Both the position numbers and the translations under genes were made by a program. A stretch of 64,000 bases of DNA, taken from Enchytraeus crypticus (lineage: Eukaryota > Annelida > Clitellata > Enchytraeida > Enchytraeidae). Each line of letters starts with the position of its first letter. Positions within the stretch are counted from its first letter, which is position 1. The notes under the pieces are model-generated. The model worked only from the letters and a program-made list of their open reading frames with translations, did no database searches and had not been told where the DNA came from. The stretch lies in NCBI GenBank assembly GCA_905160935.1, contig CAJHZI010000305.1:459626-523625 (forward strand), written 5' to 3'. Below, piece by piece: positions 55,566 through 64,000 of the stretch.

Positions 55566-56201
55566 AAACAATAATTTGGAATTTCCATAACATTGTGGAT
55601 ACTATTCAAGAACAACAATTTGATAGCTAACATTTCTGATAATGAATTATTAGACGATGGTGGCGAGACAACAACAATATCACATTCGGCTTCTGTTCTA
55701 GAAAAAACTGAGAGATCAGACAAGACCCCCCGAAAACTTGTGCAGGTAGGAACCCCATCCCGCCCCACCGCCCTCCCCCGTCCCGTGAATGTCCTGCCCT
55801 ACGTTACAAAACAGATACAACAAAATACACACAATACAATACAGTGAAATATAACACAATACAGTGCAACATAATGTAATCAATACAAGGGGTTATTATT
55901 AGGGTTAGATGAGATGTTAGTATAAATAAATAGTGGTGAGTAGAGAAATCACTAAATCAGTTCACCAAGGCAGGTTTCATAAGAATAAATTGTGAGTGTT
56001 CCCCCTACTTTAATCACTGCAAAAGCTACTTATAGAAACTACTTGCAAAATGTCACGATAAAACCGTCAGAATTACAGCTAAAGTCTTCACATCATTTCA
56101 AATTGCATGAAATATACGATAACATATTAAAGCACTAAAACAAGAGATAAAGAAATCAGCAGGGAAGTATATCGTATTATCGCGCACAGTTAAGTACGAA
56201 C

Positions 56202-58875
56202 CGTTAGCTATAGCGGTCAGCATGTTCTTCTCGTCCACGCTAAACTTTAGCATCGTCGTGAGAACTGGAATAAGCTGAACTCTCTCCTGCCCCGCCTTCA
56301 GCGTCAGAAACTGTGGGCAATAATTAAATATCATACGATATTATATTATGATTATTATCATATGATTATCATACGATGTTATATTATGATTATTATCATA
56401 TGATTCTCATACGATATTATATTATGATTATCATCATATTATTATCATACGATATTATATTATTATTATCATCATATGATTATCATACGATATTATATTA
56501 TGATTATCATCATATGATTATCATACGATATTATATTATGATTATCATCATATTATTATCATACGATATTATATTATTATTATCATCATATGATTATCAT
56601 ACGATATTATATTATGATTATCATCATATGATTATCATACGATATTATATTATGATTATCATCATATGATTATCATACGATATTATATTATGATTATCAT
56701 CATATGATTATCATACGATATTATATTATGATTATCATCATATGATTATCATAATAACAATAATAACAACAATAATAGATATAATAACGATTTAATGCAG
56801 AATTAGAACAGCAGAATTAATGATGATAATTAATTATGTAATAATTATTCATCAATCACCGTTCAGCCGGTGCTGGAAATCATGAGAATAGCACAAGAGT
56901 CGTGGCTTACCTTGTAAGTGACGTTCTTGAGGTACTCGAGGTTAGAGATGGAGGTCTCTCTCTGTTCATTCCTCTCCAGTCTTCTGATCTCCTCCTTCAG
57001 GATCTTAGCCTGCTCCGTCAAGTGCAGCACTGTGGCCTCGCTCTCGTTCAACAGCTGCTCAATCAATCAATCAATCAGTCAATCAATCATCACCATCTTC
57101 AAGATCTTAGCCTGCTCCGTCAAGTGCAGCACTGTGGCCTCGCTCTCGTTCAACAGCTGCTCAATCAATCAATCAATCAATCAGTCAATCAATCATCATC
57201 ATCTTCAAGATCTTAGCATGCTGAGTCAAGTTAAGCACCGTGGCCTCGCTCTCGTTCAACAGCTGCTCAGTCAATCAATCAATCAATCAATCAGTCAATC
57301 AATCATCATCATCTTCAAGATCTTAGCATGCTCAGTCAAGTTAAGCACCGTGGCCTCGCTCTCGTTCAACAGCTGCTCAATTAATCAATCAATCAATCAA
57401 TCAGTCAATCAATCAATCAATACATGTAAATCATCATCATCTTCAGGATCTTAGCCTGCTCCGTCAGGTTGAGCACTGTAGCCTCGCTCTCGCTCAACTG
57501 CTGCTCAATCAATCAATCAATCAATCAGTCAGTCAATCAATCAATCAATCAATACATGTAAATCATCATCATCTTCAGGATCTTAGCCTGCTCCGTCAGG
57601 TTGAGCACTGTCGCCTCGCTCTCGTTCAGCAGCTGCTCAATCAATCAATCAGTCAATCAATCAATCAATCAATCATCATCTTCAGGATCTTCGCCTGTTC
57701 CGTCAAGTTGAGCACTGTCGTCTTGCTCTCGTTCAGCATCCATACCTCATTGATTGATCGATTGCAGTTAATCCATACCTCAGTGACATGCCCCAGCTGT
57801 TTCTCGGCAGCTGTGACTGATTGATTGATTGATTGCAGCTAATCGATACCTCAGTAACATGCTCCAGCTGTTTCTCAGCAGCTGTGATTGATTGATTGAT
57901 TGATTATCGATACCTCGATGATGTGCTCCAGCTGTTTCTCAGCAGCTGTCAGTGCAGCTCTCAGAGCTAGGTGTACAGCTGTGGTTTATTGATTGATTGA
58001 TTGATTGATTTTCGATACCTCGGTGACATGCTCTAGCTGTTTCTCAGCAGCTGTCAGGGCTGCTCTAAGCGCCAGGTCTTCAGCTGTGGACTCGAGTGTT
58101 CTTACACCTGACAAAACAACAAATCATCTCTCAACGTTCCAGACATCTCCTTGTGCTTGGATACGTACGTTAAATGTAAATGGCTTCAAAGCAACTACAG
58201 AGCAGTAAGGTGTAGAGGAAGTAATGTTGCCACTAACAGAGTGTGGGGTTCTTTGAGGAAAAAGCTAATTGTAAAGCTAATGTTAACGTCAGTTTCCTCA
58301 CTCGAAAGCGATGTCAGTGACGGGAGAGTCCAGGATTTGAACCCCGCACATACTGACCCGCGGTCGAGTGTCATACCGACATCTCCACTGGCTCCAGCCA
58401 GTATAGCTGCCGCTAGCAGAGCGGGTTCTTCTTTAATAATACATTCGACTCCACAGAATCTAAAACAATAGACTTAAGCCATTCCTTTCAAGTGGTTTTG
58501 TTCAGCTGGCTGGTTACCTTTGGATAAAACAGCCCTGCCCATGCCTGCTGTTAAATTAACTTCTCCTTTACGAGATCTTGTTAATAAAGTATGGACAATC
58601 GTTCTGAAAACGAATATCTTTGTAGGAAAATTTCTCAATAAAGATATTGATTATTAGATAATATATTAATAATTAATTAATTAAATTAATTAATTTAATG
58701 TTATAATATTAATGTTAGTCACGAAAGTTGTAGAACAGGAAGAATTCTACGAACTGGCCGTATCCGCATCGTTCTGAGAGTTGAGAAGCTGTTCCAGTGG
58801 AATGAAGGAAGATGGAATGTTTGAATGATGACCGTGCTTTACTCCACCCACGTCATCAACGTTCTCTGAGCCCTG

Positions 58876-58924
<49 letters not shown>

Positions 58925-61900
58925 GGAGCTTTACGAAGTGTATTAGTCACATAATCTATCACTGAAGAAGTGTATTAGTCAAATAATAGCCAACACTCAC
59001 CTCCCCAGACTCTCTCTCCTCCACCCTCAAATCCTTTATATACTCCACCACCCTATCCACCGCGGCACTTCCCACCAGCTGGTGCTCCACCCCGGACACC
59101 CTGGTCTCAGGCACTACGGGGGTGGAAGCACCCGGAGCAGCGGAGGTGACTGGAGGACTGGTGGCAGCTAGCTGGGCGCGGTGCCGGTCCAGCTCTAGCA
59201 CCGTGTCGTCCAGCTGCTGCTGATATCTCTCCAGCTCCACCTGGTGTTGATCCTGCAGGGTCTGCAGCTGAGCCCTGAACGTCCTCGTGAGAGTCTCGCT
59301 CTGTGACGTCAACTGCTCTATCGACTCCGCCTACAATAACACGTAGTCTATGACAACATCGCAATGATCTATCGACTCCACCTGCAATAACAGCGTAGTC
59401 CATGACAATATCATAATGATTTGATTTTGAGATTTGATTTTCTATCAGATAATAGTGACTCATGTGGACATGAAGAGGAAAGCGGAAGACAGAGAACAGT
59501 GGAGGCATTATATGTTTCATGGACCTGCCAGTAGGCAGTGCACTAAGAGAGAGAGAGAGATAGTCAATGAATCATATGTGGACATGAAGAGGAAAGCGGA
59601 AGACAGAGAAGCGTGGAGGCGCTATATACCATGGACCTGCCAGTAGGCAGTGCACTATGATAGAGAGAGACTTACTCTCCTACTGTTCAGTACGATGTTC
59701 TCAGAGTTAGCTCTATCCAGTTTCTCTTTCCACATCCTCTCAGAGTCCTGCATGTCCGAGATGAGCTTAGAGTATCGAGTCTCCAGGCGCTCCTGCTCAT
59801 CCTGCAGCTGCTCATGCTCCGTTGTCACTGCGAGTAACTGCTGACTACAACAACAACAACAACAACAGCTGCTCATGCTCCGTTGTCACTGCGAGCAACT
59901 GCTGACTACAACAACAACAACAACAGCTGCTCATGCTCCGCTGTCACTGCGAGCAACTGCTGACTACAACAACAAAAGCAACAGCAACAGTGTTAACTGC
60001 TGGCTAAATAAATCATAGCAAGCATTAGCGGCACAACAACTGCTGGATGAACAACAGTAGCAACAACAATGTGCTGGAAACCAGTAATGTAAGAAATGTT
60101 GAGATTACTAATGACGCAGCAGAGTCCTGCAGAAAACTAACTTACACTAAAGTCTGCAAATTGTGCTGAATTGATGTAACCGATAGAGGATGTCACATTT
60201 TAGGTTTATAAGTTAAAATAAGCTTGATCAAATAACTTACTTGAGTTGCTGAACTTTCAATTTCAACTGCTCCGCGATTGCCACCATTTTCTTCCTGTGC
60301 ACAGCAAACGTAATTGGGTTCAATTAAAGGGCGCAATACTTAGCTAAGTATGAAATTGCAAGATATAATAGAAGACAGTAATTTACAGGCGAACAAAAAC
60401 TGCGAACAAGTGAAGGACATAAAGGCCATTAGATTAGTTAAGGCAACTGACATGTCGCTGAAAAGATTAAAGAAGTGACGGGATTGGAGATTGCATGAAT
60501 GTATTTGACTGGATTGGAAAATGCATTAATAAGTATGACTGGATTGGAGATTGACTGTAAGAGCGGAAGCAACAAAACATTTGCAGGATTAATAAACAAT
60601 ACAAAACAACTGCCAAGCTATAGCAGAATGTTTTATAGGAAAACCTAAAACAATTGTTAACAACCACAACCACACTAGTGAGGATATGAGAGATATGTAT
60701 AAATCATAACAAAATGACATTGACCTTTCAGCGCGTTCTTGTTCCAATGTCTGTTCTTCATTTGCTCGATTTTTCTGCTGCTTAAGAACACTGTGAACTC
60801 TTACCTAATTCAAATAATATATACATCAACTTTAAAGCACAAAAACAAGACGCAACGATTACTAATAACCATGGAGAGGAAAAGAAAGAAATAACCAAAC
60901 CTACAAAAACAGAAAAAAAAAAAACAGAAAATACTACATAAGCGTATGACATGTGTGTAACTGTACAGAATTAAAATATATACAAAGTTATTATAAATTC
61001 ATAATTAGTGAGAACGACATCTGTGAGAGAAAGCGATGAGCAGATTTAGAGAGTTCCTACAGATGCAAACCCTTTTACTGCGAATAACAAACCCAATTAT
61101 AATTAGAATATATAAATACGTCAAGTTTAAAGCACAAGTTAGAGAGCCAAGATCTCTACACATGCATATACATGTAGTAGTAACCTCTTACTCGGCTGAA
61201 ATCTAAAGCAACTCAAATATTTACGATTGCAAACGTTGGGACTGTGAACATTTCCTTCTTGTCATAATTTGTTTCACCATCACAAATAAAGAGGGATTAG
61301 AAAAAGAAAAAGTGTAAATACAGCCAATTCCTTTGACAACAAAAATGTCTGGGTGTAATTAAAGAAAAATTCAATAAAATTAAATTACACTTTAAGACAA
61401 TTCAATTATACAGTATGACACTTAAATTACACATTAAGAAAAATTATTCATACACAGTAAGACAATTAAATTACACAGTAACACAATTTAAATCGTACAC
61501 AGTAGGACAATTAAATTACATAATAAGCAAATAACACTTTAGAAATGTCTCACCTTGTAGCTATCGTACTCCTGACTAACGACTGAACTCTCCTGCCTGG
61601 CTGCAGACAGATCTTTCTCCAGTACCTCCAGCCTCAGCTCCAGAGCTTTCATCGCCCTCTGGTGAGTGTTCCTCTCGTCACTCAGAGTGTTCATCAGCTT
61701 TCTCTCTGCTCCCGCCAGTCGAGCGATTTCAAGCTAATCAGAAAATATCATCGTCGTCGTCGTCGTCGTCATCGTCATCATCATCATCATCATCATCACC
61801 ACCACCACCACCACCACCACCACCACCACCACCACCATCACCATCATCATCATCATCATTATCATCATCATCATCATCATCATCATCGTCATCATCATCA

Positions 61901-63935
61901 TCTTCCCTTAAATCCCAGTTTAACTAGGGTAGGAATACAAATAGACTGTATCAAACTCTCTCTGTCCTACATCATATCATCAATCAGTCAATCCCCAATT
62001 TGAGACATTTCCATTCGTTTACCGTTATATATTACCTTCGAAGTACAGCAAAATAAAGGAAGATTTTAATAACATGACAACTTTAAGTAATGACAAAAAA
62101 ATCTTACACACACACGCAGCTGTTTTTAAATAGAAAAATTAAGGAAAACAATCAACAAACTGTCTCTAAGCTATCACTGGCTGAAGAACACCCATTTTAA
62201 AAGTGCTGCACAAGATATCCCTACATTTTCCAATAAAACTGCAATAAAACGTAACGTAGCACAAACACAATACAATACAATACAATGGAGTACATTACAA
62301 TATATTAGACTACAATAATGTGCAGCCCAATAATAAATATTGCAACAATGACGTAGCGTTTGGTTTCTCATCTGACGGCAATGTTAGGTTAGGTATGGTA
62401 GGTTAGGTTAGGCAATGTGAATGTTGGCAATGGACGCTTAATGATTTAGTAAATGAAATAGTGACGAGATTTTCTGCCAGAGATTTATCATAACGTAAAG
62501 CTGTCCAACCTTTTGTTCCTCCGTGAGCTGCGTCAACATCTCCAGCTGACCTTTCATCTGAGCACTGGTCGAGTACTGCTCTCCTTCCTACAGGCAGTTA
62601 CAGTATTCAGTCAATCAATCAATCAATCAGTCAATCAATCACCCTTCATCTGAGCACTAGTAGAGTACTGCGCTCCTTCCTACAGGCAGTTACAATAATC
62701 CAGTCAATCAATCAATCAATCAATCAGTCAGCCTTCATATGAGCACTGGTCGAGTACTGCTCTCCCTCCTACAGGCAGTTACAGTAATCCAGTCAATCAA
62801 TCAATCAATCAATCAAACAGTCAACCAGCTAATCAATCACTCAGCTAATCTATCAATCAGTCAGTAATCAATAAATCTATTCATCCATAGATCCATTGAT
62901 CTATCAATCAGACAACTCTCTGTCTCCTGATTTTCGCCCACGTTTTACTATTTTCTGGCTGAAACCAGTGACGATTTCGGTAAGATATTCGACCGCGGAT
63001 CAGTATGCACGGGGTTCAAATCCTGGGCTCGCCCGTCACTGACATCGCTTTCGAGTGGGGAAACTCATGTTTACATTAGCTTTAGCTTTATTTCCACATC
63101 CTGTAGTAAGCTAACACATCTCTTCCAACCATTGATTTTTATCATCTCGTTTGAATGTTTCTTGATCACCGGACTAACGCTGTTTAGCATTTCTTTTCTT
63201 CTAGAATTATTTACAGATAAGTGAAAAGTTAGCGAAGTCATCTAAGTAGCTTAATGAAACGCAGGACAAACCAGTTTCTTGGACTCTGAGAGATCTTTCT
63301 TGGCTTTAATGAGCAGCTGCTTCAGCTTGGCTGCATGCTCTTCTGACTGAGTCACCTGATTGTTTGATGCGTCTGACCAATCACAGCAAACCAATTAAAA
63401 TAATATAATTTTATATTTTGCATTGTAAAATAACCATTTATAAGCCTATCACCCTATTCACTGCGCCATTGCTAATCAGACAATGATATAGATTTACTGT
63501 AGATACTTATTCGTACCGAAACTTTAACGGAAAATTGCATCTGCAGCTGCAGCACAAGGAACAGTGTATTGCCAAGTGTATGTAGGAGAAATAAACTCTT
63601 ACAATGACGTTATGAAGTTATTTTAATTCTTTAACAATAAAGAATTAAAATTAATGAAATATGTTTTTGAAACAAGTGTATTTACACTTTGTCTTATTTA
63701 TCCACACATAAAGACTCAGCTCCAAAACACTGCCTCAAAAGTGTCACCAGGGAAAAGTAAAGAAGAAAATACCCAGTAGTTTCTGCAGCGTTGCCACTTG
63801 TTCTTGTTTTCTGCTCAGATCTCCCTGTAGCTCGGCTACCAGCAGATCTTTCTCCTTCAACGTCTCGTTCAGACCCTTCACAGTCCTATCGTACTCTGCA
63901 ATCTCCAGGTCTAACATACTGTTCTGTGACGTAGC
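56202..63935 (-). CDS. GCC2: GCC2 (GCC185) golgin, 3' part, 12 exons
   Basis: Minus strand; 5' exons lie right of the window. Exons in transcript order (all phases join): 63935-63773, 63372-63272, 62587-62510, 61733-61554, 60804-60725, 60294-60241, 59844-59676, 59330-59001, 58872-58751, 58100-58019, 57054-56911, 56310-56202; about 537 codons. Landmarks in GCC2 order: KLKQLLIKAKKDLSESKK; YKVRVHSVLKQQKNR across the fourth/fifth exon junction; LTSQSETLTRTFRAQLQTLQ; IPLEQLLNSQ; LLNESEATVLHLTEQAKILK; EIRRLERNEQRE; then the GRIP domain NLEYLKNVTYKFLTLKAGQE, LIPVLTTMLKFSVDEKNML. Heptad-rich coiled coil fills the rest. In the family, the GRIP domain (with its conserved Tyr, present in NLEYLKN) binds Arl1 at the trans-Golgi, where GCC185 tethers vesicles. 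After AIANG the frame either reads through to a stop at 56098 or splices at aacg/gttcg; the true C-terminus is unresolved. Several exon starts are tandemly duplicated. Confidence 0.9.
56340..56755. repeat. 38-bp AT-rich minisatellite, about eleven copies
   Basis: Unit 'cgatattatattatgattat' + 'catcatatgattatcata' in the last visible GCC2 intron. Confidence 0.95.
57055..57740 (-). repeat. Array of six truncated copies of the GCC2 exon 57054-56911
   Basis: Upstream (in transcript sense) of the intact exon, about 60-70 bp of its 5' end (cagctgttgaacgagagcga ... gctaagatcttgaag) recurs six times, each preceded by a gattgattgattgag-cag acceptor region. Copies lie near 57100-57160, 57205-57270, 57318-57380, 57437-57510, 57568-57640 and 57670-57738. 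None retains the exon's second half or its donor. Confidence 0.92.
57741..58018 (-). repeat. Copies of the GCC2 exon 58100-58019 donor end
   Basis: Three further copies of the exon's last codons (AAEKQLEHVTE) followed by gtatcgat or gtatgg donors, at about 57770-57812, 57848-57890 and 57908-57985. The longest (57908-57985) also restores HLALRAALT but is out of phase from the nearest acceptor. Separated by (gatt)n. Confidence 0.85.
58265..58400 (-). repeat. SINE family B, copy 9
   Basis: Full-length: 'aaagctaatgttaacgtcag', 'ctcactcgaaagcgatgtcag', 'aggatttgaaccccgcac', 'catctccactggctccagcc'. In a GCC2 intron. Confidence 0.92.
58876..58925. repeat. (CAAT)n microsatellite
   Basis: Pure CAAT/AATC tetranucleotides beginning 4 bp past the acceptor of the GCC2 exon 58872-58751. 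On the transcript strand this is gattgattggcag, supplying the pyrimidine-poor region before that exon. Confidence 0.9.
59331..59400 (-). repeat. Second copy of the GCC2 exon 59330-59001 acceptor
   Basis: The first bases of the exon (gtggagtcgatag) with a 'gttattgcag' acceptor recur once upstream in transcript sense, with the surrounding intron (catagactacg/catggactacg) also repeated. Confidence 0.75.
59456..59563 (+). mobile_element. Repeat family F (LINE RT tail), copy 3
   Basis: 'tgtggacatgaagaggaaag' to 'cagtgcactaagagagagag'; in-frame MKRKAEDREQWR. Tandem with copy 4. Confidence 0.7.
59571..59666 (+). mobile_element. Repeat family F (LINE RT tail), copy 4
   Basis: Direct tandem partner of copy 3; in-frame MKRKAEDREAWRRY and a TAG after CQ. 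It ends 8 bp from the donor of GCC2 exon 59844-59676. Confidence 0.7.
59845..59985 (-). repeat. Two truncated copies of the GCC2 exon 59844-59676 acceptor end
   Basis: Each copy repeats 'cagttgctcgcagtgacaac' + 'ggagcatgagcagctg' after gttgttgtagt, the intact exon's acceptor and first twelve codons (QQLLAVTTEHEQL). Separated by (aac)n. Confidence 0.9.
61745..62030 (+). repeat. (ATC/ACC)n tract plus CAT-flanked repeat, copy 5
   Basis: Long trinucleotide tract (61748-61910) followed by the family core 'cccttaaatcccagtttaac', 'aatagactgtatcaaactc', 'acatttccattcgttta'. It begins 12 bp beyond the acceptor of GCC2 exon 61733-61554. Confidence 0.85.
62610..62800 (-). repeat. Two truncated copies of the GCC2 exon 62587-62510 acceptor end
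   Basis: 'ctgcctgtag' + 'gaaggagcgcagtactctac' (and gagggagagcagtactcgac) repeat the exon's acceptor and first ten or so codons (EGEQYSTSAQMK), separated by (caat)n. They end before the middle of the exon. Confidence 0.9.
62950..63090 (+). repeat. SINE family B, copy 10
   Basis: Full-length: 'agtgacgatttcggtaagat', 'cgaccgcggatcagtatgc', 'gttcaaatcctgggctcgc', 'cactgacatcgctttcgag', tail 'acattagctttagcttta'. In a GCC2 intron. Confidence 0.93.
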
Positions 63936-63997
63936 CTACAAAAAACAATCAATCTACAGGTCAAACATACTGTTCTGTGACGTGGCCTACAGAAAAC
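63936..63997 (-). repeat. Second copy of the GCC2 exon 63935-63773 acceptor end
   Basis: 'ttttctgtag' + 'gccacgtcacagaacagtat' + 'gtttgacctg' repeats the acceptor and first ten codons of the adjacent exon, then diverges. More copies may lie beyond the window edge. Confidence 0.8.
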
Positions 63998-64000
63998 AAG

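Noticed and set aside
56918..57454. 178-residue plus-strand frame over the GCC2 array
   Set aside because: Antisense shadow of the repeated GCC2 exon starts plus (caat)n; no plus-strand splice logic.
61662..62003. Poly-His frame
   Set aside because: Translation of the (ATC/ACC)n tract beside a GCC2 exon; the real exon is on the opposite strand.
62380..62415. TTAGG-like interstitial telomeric repeat
   Set aside because: Only a few imperfect ggttaggtta units; too short and irregular to call telomeric or to imply an arthropod.

Overview
The window is nuclear DNA of a multicellular animal, most likely a marine invertebrate whose phylum I cannot assign. The evidence is multi-exon genes with GT/AG introns whose products match conserved animal families (TTC39, C2orf81, cholesterol 25-hydroxylase-like, GCC2), two ordinary eukaryotic tRNA genes, a CR1/L2-type LINE, several tRNA-headed SINE families, hAT-type MITEs, and very AT-rich spacers full of minisatellites. 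Exon coordinates come from frame, phase and splice-site reasoning plus paralogue comparison; no transcript evidence was available.

Layout. (1) 592-757: last coding exon of a first TTC39 gene (+), the rest lying left of the window. (2) 1966-3507: C2orf81 (DUF4639) homologue (-). (3) 3508-8877: repeat-rich spacer with SINEs, a LINE fragment carrying a 5' inversion, and two hAT MITEs. (4) 8878-17569: complete ten-exon TTC39 gene, copy A (+). (5) 25504-33361: complete ten-exon TTC39 gene, copy B (+). (6) 36250-37790: last two exons of an Ig-domain type I membrane protein (+). (7) 40197-41536 (-) and 51103-52616 (+): two divergent two-exon sterol/fatty-acid hydroxylase (CH25H-like) genes. Between them lie a decayed CR1/L2-type LINE (44880-48068, -) and tRNA-Leu(UAG). 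(8) tRNA-Val(CAC) at 53441-53513 (-). (9) 56202-63935: the 3' half of a GCC2/GCC185 trans-Golgi golgin gene (-), including its GRIP domain; its 5' part lies right of the window.

The genes have unrelated jobs (a TPR protein family, an uncharacterised DUF4639 protein, ER lipid hydroxylation, Golgi tethering, a surface Ig protein), so they are neighbours rather than a pathway. TTC39 and CH25H are local duplications. In both, some exons are nearly identical between copies while others are strongly diverged, which points to gene conversion.

The most unusual signal is structural. At about eleven places in five genes, a tandem repeat is built from an exon-intron boundary or gene end: a splice acceptor plus the first part of an exon, the last part of an exon plus its donor, or the region around a stop codon. 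This creates arrays of decoy splice sites or truncated pseudo-exons beside the real exon. A second theme is fold-back (palindromic) retroelement fragments, seen five times. I saw no CRISPR array, prokaryotic operon, virus-derived gene or toxin gene.
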